Source of the DNA: Hymenolepis diminuta
Taxonomy: Eukaryota; Platyhelminthes; Cestoda; Cyclophyllidea; Hymenolepididae
Length of the DNA stretch: 64,000 bases
Direction: 5' to 3'
NCBI GenBank assembly: GCA_900708905.1
Contig: CAADRB010000025.1
Span: 317,838 to 381,837, forward strand
Shown here: in pieces, positions 50,181 to 61,513 of the stretch
How positions within the stretch are numbered: position 1 is the stretch's first letter
Layout: each line of letters begins with the position of its first letter
Position numbers and translations under genes: made by a program
Notes under the pieces: generated by a model
What the model saw: only the letters and a program-made list of their open reading frames with translations
What the model was told of the DNA's origin: nothing
Databases searched by the model: none

Positions 50181-50795
50181 TTAACAGTTAGGATTCAAAT
50201 ATAGTTTCCGTGCTAAAAAATCCTCGGAAGTGTCACTGTTTCCGTACACTAAAAGAAGTATGAAAAAGTTAAATTTCGTGACTTTCATTAAAGCTAAATC
50301 AGCCAATTTCTAGATACTTACTCTCATCCTCTCGAGCGACAAAGGTCACATTAGATTCGTCTGTAAATATTTTCAAATGGGGTAGCTTTGATTTGACCGC
50401 ATTCTTGATTTCTTCAGGTGTGGGACTGACTTCTGCCAATCGAGGACAACCCTTTAGGTTCTCTATGGGCACTCCCTTAAAATTTTGTAAATGGAGTCTA
50501 ACATAGGGGTCATGACGAATATTATTTTCGCTGAAGTAATGATTCCTAAATGCGTAATTGTCGAAGTCAATTTACAAATAACCTACAATAAGACTGCAAT
50601 ATAATCAATTCGGGAAAGGAAGAGTCTGTATCGACTTTGATCTACCGTTGCTGTCATAAAGTATTGATCATTGGAAAAACGACCGCATTGTGGTAGCTGA
50701 CCGGGAGGAATGTTCAATCTCAGGCATTTCGCAATGTACTCTCCACTGACAGTCTCAAAATTAATAGTCTCCGGAATTATTTCATCAAATATCAT
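50181..50795 (-). CDS. La-motif protein with unknown N-terminal block, copy B (intact)
   Basis: Three-exon model: 50587-50795, 50322-50545 and 50181-50248, introns 41 and 73 nt, 166 codons plus stop. The second exon (224 nt) and second intron (73 nt) have exactly the lengths of copy A. Exon 1: PETINFETVSGEYIAKCLRL, LPQCGRFSNDQYFMTA and SRYRLF. Exon 2: NHYFSENNIRHD, then PIENLKGCPRLAEV (the La-motif Phe is Cys here), IKNAVKSKLPHLKI and VAREDE. Exon 3: MYGNSDTSEDFLARK. All frames are open and every splice site is GT..AG. Divergence from copy A is high at the protein level, while exon borders and key positions are kept, which favours selection. Function unknown; RNA binding is inferred only from the La-like core. 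Confidence 0.8.
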
Positions 50796-52378
50796 AGTGG
50801 ATCCTGGTGATTTATTAATAAGCTGTCAAACCAATTTGTTTATATACTGGAATTTCGATGCTGTGGCATTTCCGGACTTGATATAAAATGAAACATGTCA
50901 TGTACTCGGTACAATTAATAATATAACAGTTAAAATTAAATTTAACACTGCCAAAAATTTACCCCCGTAATGTCACGTTACAAACATAGATACGGCCTAG
51001 ATCATGGTCAGTGAATTAAACAGGTCAACTCATAACTTGATTGAAAGTACATCAGATATACTGGCAGCAAGTTATGAGAGTGATTTTCATACTTTGTATT
51101 GCATATTTCAGGAAGATTTTTCACCAGCCGAATTGATGGTGTTTTCAAGCTAATGTACTGACGAAAAATTGGCATATTCGGGTTATAAATACTTCTAACA
51201 GTTATTCATGACCTGACGAAAATCGGTCATTTTCTGCAAAACTAATGAGTAGGCATATGAATGTGCTTTCAAAAGTCTTAATTTGTTATGATTAACACCT
51301 AATCGTCGCCTGAAGTATAGCTCGAATACGCAATACTTGTGTATTCTGTCTTACAGTTAGAATATTGAGTATTTATTAGGAATTCCCTCTCTTTTCGAGT
51401 TCGTTGAAACCATGCGAAACAGACTCTCTTTTCGTACCTAATTAGATAGACGTATCCGGGCCCTTCCCGGCTTACGGACTTTTGATGAAATGCTCTGACG
51501 GCATGGGATGTTTGGGTTTTAGTAATCTCATGTTTTACGCTTTGCAGATTGAAGATTGACTCTTAATATATTCCAGAATTCTCTGTGACAATCCTTCGGT
51601 TTTTCGTCCCCGAAGCTGTGCTGACGTCTTTTATATCCTTAGGACGCAAAACCCCTATTCCGTAATGTCTAAACGCACCTATATATTCCCCCTCTTGTCA
51701 AAACAACCTAGTTTCCTTTAAAGGAACATCTCCTCTTATGTTTTCGCGCGGCCTTACCCGAGTGACTCTATAAAACTGTCTTTGTTTTTCCACTCATAAC
51801 ATAAAGCACGCGTTTCAGTTACCGAATGCTGCGCCCCTCTCTCATCTCTTTTGTCCCTCAGTCCTTTTCTCTTTCTCTCCCTTACTCGCTTCAGTCCTCA
51901 TTGTAACTTCCTTGAATACATCTTGGTCCAGTCAACTCTTGGTGTTCTGCTCCACAATTATTTTTAGCTAATACTCAAACATCTACGAGTTGGTGACTCG
52001 TTGCTGTTGATAGTTGTCAGCTGCCAACCGTTAGTTCTTAACTCCACCAAGCTAAATACTGGGAGGATCCCATTATATCCGTCTTGACTGACCCAAAATG
52101 TGTATATACTTGCAAATTTTAAAAATTGAGCCTTCTTGTTAAAATTTGCTGTCATTTAGATACCAGCGTATTTATCATATTATTATAAAGTGAAATCTTT
52201 GATCCACTCAAACCCATATTTAAAAGTATCTTGTTATATTGATCAAGTTAGGAAAGAATTCTAAATTATATAGAAAATTGTTGTGAATGTAGCAATGCAG
52301 GTGGTAAAGGGTTATATAACCACATCTATTATGGACGTTGAACACAGAGATAGGGTCGTTAGATATTATAAGACAAGG
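50796..52378. other. Gene-free stretch with a pyrimidine-rich block
   Basis: No coding exon recognised. The block at 51680-51925 is annotated separately. Confidence 0.4.
51680..51925 (+). repeat. Pyrimidine-rich block with TATAAAA, possible LTR relic
   Basis: A CTATAAAACTG string near 51769 is followed by C/T-rich sequence (51835-51900). It resembles the 2755-2915 block in order and in strings such as CTCTCATCTCTTTT. Not proven to be an LTR. Confidence 0.2.
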
Positions 52379-52776
52379 TATAGGGCGCCGCCATTCATGG
52401 CGACGAAACCGAAACTAAAATTTAAACTATCCAATCATTTTTTTCTTTCCTTTGCATACAACCAATCACAAGCCATCCCATGGAGGGGACCAATGAAGGC
52501 CAACTTGGAAGAGTCAACCAGCTGGGCGCCCTCCGGAAAAGAAGAGGAGTAAAGCCTGGATATGAGAACAAGCTAGAATATCACGTTCCGGTGCATAAGC
52601 AAGTGTCCTCTGTCTGTGGCCTCCATCGCTACCCTCCTCTCCGACAACCCTCACTCCTACCTTTCTTCGTCAAACCGAACCTTTCCCAATCAACCCTCAC
52701 TGCATCCTATTCGTTCATAATAAATTCTCATTTTAACTGGCCTTGACTCTCCTATCGAAGTCCGGCTGATCTTACA
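52379..52776 (+). mobile_element. Solo LTR of the gypsy family found at 60.1-63.0 kb
   Basis: 398 bp, nearly identical to the LTR at 62610-63007 and similar to the one at 60107-60485. It starts TATAGGGCGCCGCCATTCAT and ends GGCTGATCTTACA. An AATAAA lies near 52718. GTAT occurs just before AGGGCGCC and directly after the end, a possible 4-bp target duplication if the LTR begins at 52382. No gag or pol flanks it, as expected after LTR-LTR recombination. The high identity implies recent activity. Confidence 0.88.
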
Positions 52777-53237
52777 GTATGATAAGGACATATGATCGAA
52801 ACACATAGACATGGGGAACCAGACGGGAAAATTTTCACAACAGGATATTTCGGCCTGGAGTGTTGGTTCAGAATACGATATAATGGAAAATTTTTCATGA
52901 GGAAGATCTAGTTAACTATAATTGCCGTATACCTATGGAATGCTCCAATTTTCAGAACAGTCTGTTGATGAGAAATACCATGATATTTCAAATGTACAGT
53001 TATACACATGTGCATTTCATTCGTAATTAGCTAACTTCATGCTAAAGCCTGATTGAATACGAATCGCAAACTCTTTCATTTTCTGTTAGCGAAAATAAAG
53101 CATACAATGCTCTCCTGGAATTAACCAATCAAAGTAACATCTTGCTTTTTTTATATAAGATTTGTTTTACGTGATCTTTTCGTTTAATTTTCATCCTTAG
53201 TAAATACTGAACGAGGTGCATTGAAATGACATGGAGG

Positions 53238-53609
53238 TGTAGCGTGTGCTACACCAATATGTCTTCTTGCTACACCTAAGTAATCCTTCTAACCAGTCCG
53301 AATAGCCTCTAGCAGAGTCCTCTATTGTCAGTTTACTCCCGAATTAGCCAGGCTATGCCCAAAATGGTAAGAACCAGAAAGATGCTGAGTGGAGAGGGTC
53401 TCTTGATCACGTCCTTGTTACCGTGAGTCAAAACCTTAGCTATTAAATACAAAACCATGCTAGACTGCAAGGATCTTGATTGCTGATTGGTTGAGGAGGC
53501 CTCTGCACCCACGTCCGCGCTTGTTCTCAACGCGACCGGTTACATGCCACATTTCCCCAGAAAGTTCTAGCGCACGTAGTTCAATCAGTCTTGTTAGCGT
53601 TGTGAACCC
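53238..53609 (+). repeat. Dispersed repeat family A, copy 5
   Basis: Starts TGTAGCGTGTGCTACACC, then carries a second GCTACACC about 22 bp on. Body and 3' end closely match copy 4 (GTTCTAGCGCACGTAGTTCA). Confidence 0.85.
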
Positions 53610-53872
53610 CGCCAAGGTTCTTGATCCTTATATGCTAACGTTCATTTAATCACTTGTTTTATTTGAAAATTTTCACTTTCTCTTAGATCATGAAATTGCA
53701 AATTGTCATTGAGGCGGACATGTTTCAAGCTAATTACATTTTCTAGAGCAGAATATGTGCTCTTTAGGGACGTGTGGGCTAAATTTACTAATATAGGCGA
53801 TAATGAACGAAAAATTTTCAATTCCTCATCTACCGGAAAAATGCCATTCATTAAAGTATCGGATAGCAACTT

Positions 53873-54301
53873 TTGCTAACTCGTCTAATTAAAGTAAATG
53901 GAAGAATTCTCATATTTGGTTTCCGAAGTAGAAATTTGGGTCATCTGGATCTTTACCCTCTAATCATTACTTCACATTCGCATCAACAGGTCAAGATCAA
54001 TAAAGGGAGTTCTCTCCCAGAGAGGGTTACACTGCATACTTACAGTAAGTCATTCAAGATTTCTCTCAATCAAATTTCATCCTATTTGATAATTGCTCAT
54101 TTTATGCTTTTTAATTTTCTATTGCCTTTAGTTAGGTCCTACAATTTATCCGAGATCGGACAAAGAACCCACTTCAATGAACTACATTCGTGGTCATTTA
54201 TTGATGACGAAATTGACGATCCCACCAAATTTAGGGTTTATTACTGCGTAATGAGAATGATTCATTATAACTTCAATGGAAATCTTACTGAACGGGAATA
54301 G
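53873..54301 (+). CDS. Unassigned gene fragment, up to 142 codons
   Basis: An open frame without an ATG near its start. A consensus donor (GTAAGT at 54045) and an acceptor (TTGCCTTTAG ending at 54131) allow an 87-nt intron to be removed in frame. This joins VTLHTY to RSYNLSEIGQRTHFNE. The end part (WSFIDDEIDDPTKFRVYYC, NFNGNLTERE) looks protein-like. I do not recognise the family. An upstream exon supplying the start codon was not found. It could be a real gene's 3' part or an open pseudo-exon. Confidence 0.35.
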   Translation: MLTRLIKVNGRILIFGFRSRNLGHLDLYPLIITSHSHQQVKINKGSSLPERVTLHTYSKSFKISLNQISSYLIIAHFMLFNFLLPLVRSYNLSEIGQRTHFNELHSWSFIDDEIDDPTKFRVYYCVMRMIHYNFNGNLTERE

Positions 54302-54399
54302 ATGCTGTTGCATCGTTTAATGCGGATGACGATAAATTAATGGTATCTAAAGGAAACAAAAGTTATTCTCAGATGCATCGCAAAATCTTGCCTTAGTAT

Positions 54400-54561
54400 G
54401 CAATATAGTCCTCCTTTCGTAGAGAATAGTCTCTACTGACAGTTGATTTGCTTTTGCCGTTGTGAAGTACTGATCATCGGGCAGGGATCAGTGAGGTAAA
54501 AGTTGAATTTTTGTGAAAAGCCCCCATGTTTAATGGTTTCAGTGATTGATCTTGGAACCAT
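54400..54561 (-). pseudogene. La-motif family copy E, exon 1 relic
   Basis: On the minus strand an ATG at 54561 is followed by VPRSITETIKHGG. After a frame shift it reads DDQYFTTAKANQ, which matches SNDQYFMTATVDQ of copy B. No exon 2 La motif was found downstream, so only a decayed first exon remains. Confidence 0.65.
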
Positions 54562-57071
54562 TGAATGGAATTAAGTTATTGCTTTGATATTCAATCACAC
54601 CTACTATTAACTCTCACTTCTCTTCATATGCAGAGTGTATTTTAATATTATAGCAAGCACATATACAGACCGCAGATTCTATGCATTGTCCCGAGATGAG
54701 AATTTTCAACCAGCTATTTCTACATCACTGACTCTCCTTATTAAAACGAGACCACATTCTGCCCTCGCCAGGCTGAAAGCTGCTACCGGTTAAGTTATGG
54801 ACATATCGGCAAAGTTAACACCACTGTAACTTGTTTTGGTTGAGGTAATAAATTGTATTGGTGTAACTGCACTTATTAAGTTTTCTGCCTGATAACCTGA
54901 AATAGATGTCCTTCACAAAACACACCTAATGATAACTTCATTTTAATTATGTAATCATTAATTTTTTTCCTAACATGGGAAAAATACGAAGATCATTTTT
55001 TGCAAGAAGAGATAGTGGTGGATTTAATCTCTGCGCGTTTTCTGGGGGATCTGATTGGTCCACACGAAGAATTCAAAGGACAATATTCGGTGGCATATAT
55101 TAAGTATCCGTTTACTCAGTTGTCATGCCTCTTTTATCAGGCTTTCTAATAAAAACTTATTTATCAATACTACATTTTATTATTGTCTCCCCATTCTTAC
55201 CTTTTTGTAAATATTTTATTAAATTCGACACAATTTGAAAAATTACTCGATAATTTTTTATTACAAATCATCATCTATAAAATAATTTATTTGTCTGTAT
55301 TGACGAATATATTATATTAAGATTATTTGTAAAATGATATAATGTTTCCCTGAAACGAATGCTTTTATTAATTTATCCAATTCCTCCTACTCCTCCCCTC
55401 CCCCTCCTGAATCACTTAGAAAGTGTTTATTTAAGGGTCAAGAATATCCTTGCAATCATCAGAAGACTCTTATGATAATGTTTGTCAGAGCAATACTAAA
55501 TGACTACGTTCGAGACGGAGAATGTTTAAACTTGCGGCTATGATTGCGCTGTAATATCGGTTGCGATTCCCTCGGGATATGGGTTACCAACTGGTGCCTG
55601 CGCGGCACTGAAACTTTTGACCGTCACGTCAACATCCACATTTAGAGGGTTTATATTGAGAATGGAAGTTTTCATACGGGCGTTGAGAGTAAGAACTGGA
55701 CATTCAAATGTGAACTGACAAAAATTCTTATTTAAAAGCTCACTTTCCTTCTAGAAGTCCATAGTGCGATTTCAGCATGATGTTGACAAGTGAAGTAAAA
55801 ATTCCCGATTGCAGTAAGAAGAAAATTACCCTAAAATGGTGCAGGCAATTTTTCCCCAATTACGCGACGAATGCTTCACGAAATATTGGTCAAAAACTTA
55901 TCAGGAAACCCCAAGAAACGATAATATACGTCTACTGTGGAGAATGAATCGTATTTGTTCAAAACTATAGCATTTTTCAGCTTTTTAACTCGGGATTGTC
56001 CTTTCATAGTTAGATTCAGCATCTGGCAAGAGATTAACAGGCGAATATCGGTATATAGCAGCATAATATTGAACAAAGAGAGGTGAGTTAATTCATATTC
56101 CAAAATGTGAAGAATAAACCTATTTTCTGAGTTATAATCATTTAAAAGTGAACTGCCTTCATCATAATTTGGACTTTTCAATTTAAAACTAACATAAAAT
56201 GCCAAAAGGCTCATCGCCAAATTTCGTTCGAAATACCCAAATGACTGTGTAGGAGCTAAGACCAGGAGCTGTCAGCTACAGTCTCACAGATCCCGAAGAG
56301 AGAGTCGAGGGACAAACAGAATTTAGTGAACGGAAGTGATTAAGAAATTTCGATTGCTAGCGAGAGAGATAGAGAGAGGGAGAGAGCACGAGAACTGAGC
56401 GTCTGCACCACAAATCTTGAAATCAACGTGCGTTAGATTTTGCAAGCATCACAGATCCCCATCAATTCTCCTTCTACTTTAAGAAATGTTGTCTCCAGTC
56501 AAATCATTTGATTTCAAAGGAAATGTCTTTGCCAGATTATAAAAGTAGAATTAACTGGGATTGGCAGTTCTTTATTGGTGAGCGTACCATTGGTCTTCAA
56601 AAAGTTTGCAATTTTTAACTGTGGGAAACAAGTGACATTGAATAACGATAGGTCAAAGGAATGATTTAGGAGAAGGAATAAAACTATGCAGAGAGCAACG
56701 TAAAAGTATCAGAAAGTCTCATTTCACTTAGTTTTGGGACTAGAGTTGCATAATATTCACTAAATGGACATTTTGAGCTGCGAAATTGAACTGCCAGGAT
56801 ACGTCACTTGAATTGTAGTATATGCTTGTATACGATGTTCAGTGCTTATTGACCGGTATCATTTAATCAGGAAGGGTCGGTTTTACGCCTTCAACTAATT
56901 TTTCCCCTTCTCTGATTGAGAATGCAAATGAACCCATATGCTGTTCTGAAATTTACAGCTTTAGAGGATACAATTCGACATACAACGCAAAGGTATCAAT
57001 TAATAGTCATATATGAAGCAAGAGTGAGTACCGTTGTAAGGGTTTTTTGTGCGGCCTTATTTAAAATTACA
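54562..57071. other. Mostly gene-free stretch
   Basis: Contains an unassigned ORF at 55876-56220 and GA-rich simple sequence near 56362-56388. An open stretch at 54951-55149 (plus, ending LSCLFYQAF, followed by AATAAA) has no clear splice acceptor and is left uncalled. Confidence 0.35.
55876..56220 (-). CDS. Unassigned 114-codon ORF
   Basis: ATG at 56220, stop at 55876. Leu/Tyr-rich with protein-like segments (SENRFILHILEYELTHLS, VYYRFLGFPDKFLTN). No domain recognised, no partner exon and no repeat copy in the window. Possibly a real single-exon gene, possibly chance. Confidence 0.3.
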   Translation of the reverse strand: MAMSLLAFYVSFKLKSPNYDEGSSLLNDYNSENRFILHILEYELTHLSLFNIMLLYTDIRLLISCQMLNLTMKGQSRVKKLKNAIVLNKYDSFSTVDVYYRFLGFPDKFLTNIS

Positions 57072-57268
57072 CATATGTGAAGGGAAGATAATTTAAAAAG
57101 GGGCCATTTTGACAGGTCACATTATATTCGTAATACATATACACTCCGTCACCCTATGTATTGCACGCTTACCGATTCCTACTTCTCCCTTAACTGTCAG
57201 CTACACATCAATGAACAAAGCATGCAACATCTCCCAACGACCTCTTCGTGTATCATTTCGCCTGGCCC
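57072..57268 (+). repeat. Dispersed repeat family B, copy 2
   Basis: Plus-strand partner of 39668-39866, with only scattered differences over about 197 bp. It ends abruptly at TTTCGCCTGGCCC, as does copy 1 at TTTCGCCTGGCAG, which fixes that border. Confidence 0.85.
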
Positions 57269-60106
57269 TAACATCTGATTTGCTCTCACCCACTCCTGAT
57301 ATCTTCCTCTCTCCACAAAAACCCTCACCCTATGCACTCCTCATTTTCTCTCCCTTTCAATTCCTATTGTCTTAAACGCACACATTCTCACTTAAATGTT
57401 GATCTGTTCATTTGGAAAAGGCCTTTTTTCCTCACTGCTCTGCGAAGTAGAAGTTCCACAAAGGAGATATTCGGTCTAACTTGAGTGACTTTTCTCAGGA
57501 TAACTGCTACTTTGCATCTCCGTCGCATTGAGTAGCACAATTTTCAAGTCCCAAAACAATCATTGTAAAAACGTGTAAAAGGTCAACCAAATTGTATTCC
57601 ACACTTGACAAATGGGATGTTGTAGAACGAGACCAAACAACCAAATTTCTGAATGTGTTACTGTAAAATTAGAAACCCTTCAATGACACCCGATGCAGGA
57701 CCGAGAAGCTGATATTTACGCATTAGGAAAAAGAGTAAAGAAGTACTTCAAATATTTGTCCGATCAGATAAATGGGTATTCTTTTAAAATGTTACAAATG
57801 AGAAGTATGTTCTGGTTACATTCTCATGAGTTGTTCACGACTGACTACTCCAGGTTATTTGGGTTGGTTTTAGGACAGCAAGGCGACCGGTGAAGTCGCT
57901 ATCACTCGAGGAAACTAATACCGCCATGTCAAAAGTTATGCTGGAGTGTGAACGATGTTTGAAGTCAAAATTTCACCAGGATATACATTTACACATATAA
58001 ATTGTAATCAGTAACTGGAGCACTGCACGATTTGCAATGGCATTAAACGCAAAGGCCTCCCTTCATCTGAATATTGACGGTAATAATAGATTGGCAAATA
58101 ACGTCATATGTGACCGGCGATTATCTGGATGGAATGGTCATCATTACTCGCAACGGATACAGGGACAGAAATTCACTAAATACACCAATTTATATGATCA
58201 GTTATAGAGAAGAATAGAACAGCTACTTTAATATTCAATGAAGTAATTATCATAAAATTAACATTCGTTTCCATATCGTCAGTGGTGAATGGACGTCCGT
58301 GGAGGGCAAATTGACTGTCTATGAGAATTTCGTTCATGCTTCCAACTAAATGGATACAAAAAAGCTGATTAAAACAGCTTATTTTTGATGTAGCGCAACT
58401 GTGAGGTAGGAACAGGGTGTGATTAGGATACGTAGGTTAAATAAGTAATAAATGACGCGCTTTTTAAAACATCAACAACAACTGAAAGGTTTGAGAAGAA
58501 TAGAAGTCCGTATTTATAGTCGGTTTGGAAATTTGTGTGAGATGAGAAAGCTCTGTTGAATAGACCTTTACGATTCCACAGACAATCCACAAATCTGCAG
58601 ATTTTTCTGTTCTGTGGAAGGTCATTTTAAGACATGCAATGGAAACATGCGTGTTAATGTCACCTAGACATTCACCATGATGACAGGAAATAGTTAACAT
58701 GGAGATTTCTGAAGTTAGACCTTGTGAAGGTTTAATTCCTGACTTACTTCTAATTCCTTAAACTATTTCTACGGACATTTTTCTCAGATGCTCCACATAA
58801 TTGAACTTTAAAAATTAATCTGCATTACTATGGATATTATTAAGAGTATAAAGCTGGGTAAATTTTCAATAAATGATAATATTCGCATAAGTCCTGCAAG
58901 TACCCATGACATAAACTTATGCAACACCGATAAGATCAGAATAAACGGGCGCGATAAGCGTTGACTAAAACAAGGACAGTGGAATTATGCACTGGTATGA
59001 TCGAAGTTCAAATGTATAAGCGAAGTTTGTATTGAAATACGACGAGGAATGGTGTTGTATTTTGATTGTTCATGGTTTGAACTGCCAGGTGCATTGTCAA
59101 ATTTTGAATGAAATGAAGTGCATTTGATTGGTGATTAAAATGCATAAATTAACCACAATCGTTTGAGCATAAATTCTCTAAAACTATCTCTCATGAGACG
59201 GTAATTATTAATCCTGATATATCTAATATAATTCCAGCCAAAGTTCTCAAAATTTTCACAAAATTGAAGCAGAGAGGAAGGAGAAGGCAAAGGTAACACT
59301 GTAGAATCTCATATAACGATATCCGGTTATTTTGGATAAATTTCAAACTGTACAAGGTTATTCATTAGTTCAAGTAATGTTCAATCTACTAATTAAGCAT
59401 TATTTTCAATATAAATGAGAATAAAACTTAAGGTAATATGTTAATTGCCAAGGCGGACCTTCATTTTCTCCTTAATGACATCGAACTCATTCCCATTGGT
59501 TCACAAGAAGGCCTCTGAGCGCAGTAAATAGTGAACAACAAAACTGATCGCAGCTGAAGAGAATTGACAAGTTGACGTGGAGATTAAATTCAGATCACTG
59601 TTTCTTGATTTTATACCTATCTTTGCTAATGAGCTAATGATCAGAGTCTAAATTGAGCGCGTGATAATTCATTTGTTAGATATTGGACTGTTTCATTAGC
59701 CAGGTCATTAGGTCATTATATAATATTATACCAGTTACAAGGGTGATAAGATAAGTATAAACATCAGAGAGCAAGATGAGGTCAAGAGTTTACAACGACG
59801 AATACACCATATTGTGTTTAGAGGGTTCTCCATACCAAAAAGAGACCATCTTCTCCTATAAATGTAATACAGTTTATTCACGTTAGCTGTGGAATAAAAT
59901 AATAGTCTTTTTCTTAATCTAATTTATTAAAAATGGTAATATGATACACTGCTCAAGGTCACTATAAGTAATCAGTTAATTTCATTTCATTCATTTGTTT
60001 ACGTTAATTCAGTGATTAATTTGGGAATAATTCAGCAAAGATTTTGAAGGGTTAAGTTCCATGATTGCTAATATATCAATTATCTGAGGTCGCGTAAGGC
60101 GGAAGA
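57269..60106. other. Gene-free stretch
   Basis: AT-rich. ORFs at 57693-57893 (plus, ATG present) and 58464-58700 (minus) have no known domain or supporting splice partners. Confidence 0.4.
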
Positions 60107-60485
60107 TATAGGGCGCCACCATTCATGGCGACGAAACTGAAACTAAAATTTAAACTATCCAATCATTTTTTCTTTCCTTTGCATACAACCAATCACAAGC
60201 CATCCCATGGGGGGAACCGATGAAGGCCAACTTGGAAGAGCCAACCAGCTGGGCGCCCTCCGGAAAAGAAGAGAATAAAAGCCTGGATACAAAAACAAAC
60301 TAGAATATCACGTTCTGGTGTACAAGCAAGTCCATCGCTACTCTCATCTCCGAAAACCCTCACTCCTACCTTTCTTCGTCAAACCGAACCTTTCCCAACC
60401 AACCCTCACTGTATCTTATTCGTTCATAATAAATTCTCATTTTAACTGGCCTTGACTTTCCTATCGAATTCCGGCTGATCCTACA
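60107..60485 (+). repeat. 5' LTR
   Basis: 379 bp. Contains GAATAAAAGCC (TATA-like) and a terminal AATAAA near 60428. It is shorter than the other two LTRs because of small deletions, including loss of the GTGTCCTCTGTCTGTGGCC segment. Confidence 0.9.
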
Positions 60486-60503
60486 CTGGTGGCAGCGAAA
60501 TAT
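60486..60503 (+). other. Primer-binding site
   Basis: CTGGTGGCAGCGAAATAT directly follows the LTR end. The TGG pairs with a tRNA 3' CCA. The exact tRNA was not determined. Confidence 0.6.
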
Positions 60504-60520
60504 AAAGTAACTAGCTGACA

Positions 60521-61513
60521 ATGAACTCTTGTGATCCTCAGAATATCTTTACCAAGACAGCCACTCAGGACACCCCAGATATGCAGTCATCGGTGCAAGG
60601 CCACTCGAACCCTCCTATGCCCTACTCCAATGCCTACCCACCCTGCTCCTGCTACCCTCATGCCCGATCCACCCTTACCCCGCCCCTACTCACACCCTAC
60701 AACCCCGCAACCTCCTTCAAACAGTGGTTCCTCTTCACGGACCTGTGTCTCGCCGACTATCCCAGAGCGACAAAAATGAAAGCGTTCCTATCCGCCCTAC
60801 CGAGGGACACCAGGTTCCGGCTCCAGCTCAAAGGCATTACCGAGGTATTGGACTACGACTGCATTAAACCAACCATACTTAACGTAATGAATGTGACGGA
60901 AAAGCCAAGGACAATGAGTGACTTCTTCCAACGAAAGCAACAACCCGGAGAGTCCTACGCCCAATTCGCCATGGCACTAGAGACAATACTTGTGGAAGCT
61001 ACGGGGGACAGATTCTCCCCAGAAGACCAAGAATATCTGGTCTCAAATTGCTTCATAGCGCGAGCTTATCCGCCCTCCCTACAAACTCAACTCTGGAAGT
61101 TAGAACATGCCAGTATCGTGGAGCTAATCAAAACAGCAACGCATCTCTCCACAACCCGGGGCAACCCCAACCACCGAGAAACGCCATTCCGTCCAAATAT
61201 CCCCACGCAACCAAGGACCTGCCCCCACAGACAACCCAAACCTTCACGAGTCATCCATGGTAAGTACGAAAGTGTACGCATGTATACTTTAAATTCGGGG
61301 AACTGTCCAGTCTTAAAAGTGACGATTGTGACACAGGCACACAAATACCTAGTAGACACACGGTCAGCAATCTCTATTGTTAAACCATGGACCATCCCTG
61401 CTAGGCTAAGGAAGCAAATAGACCGAAAACATATAGTTATAATGGAGGCTGCGAACGGGTTAACCTTGAAAGGTGAAGGTTCATTTAACTTACAGTTCAG
61501 GTTAGGGAATTAA
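60521..61513 (+). CDS. Retrotransposon Gag with start of protease, 330 codons
   Basis: ATG at 60521 just after the primer-binding site, open to a stop at 61513. The N-terminus is Pro-rich. A capsid-like part follows (FKQWFLFTDLCLADYPRATK, then SDFFQRKQQPGESYAQFAMA), as in CsRn1-type Gag, with no CCHC knuckle seen. The last 75 residues begin an aspartic protease whose active-site triplet reads DTRS rather than DTGS, so protease activity is probably lost. The base composition is GC-richer than the surroundings, marking it as inserted DNA. Confidence 0.85.
   Translation: MNSCDPQNIFTKTATQDTPDMQSSVQGHSNPPMPYSNAYPPCSCYPHARSTLTPPLLTPYNPATSFKQWFLFTDLCLADYPRATKMKAFLSALPRDTRFRLQLKGITEVLDYDCIKPTILNVMNVTEKPRTMSDFFQRKQQPGESYAQFAMALETILVEATGDRFSPEDQEYLVSNCFIARAYPPSLQTQLWKLEHASIVELIKTATHLSTTRGNPNHRETPFRPNIPTQPRTCPHRQPKPSRVIHGKYESVRMYTLNSGNCPVLKVTIVTQAHKYLVDTRSAISIVKPWTIPARLRKQIDRKHIVIMEAANGLTLKGEGSFNLQFRLGN

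Noticed and set aside
52480..52746. 88-codon ORF inside the solo LTR, repeated at 62711-62977
   Set aside because: It is conserved only because the LTR itself is nearly identical. The 5' LTR copy breaks the frame, and composition follows LTR regulatory sequence.
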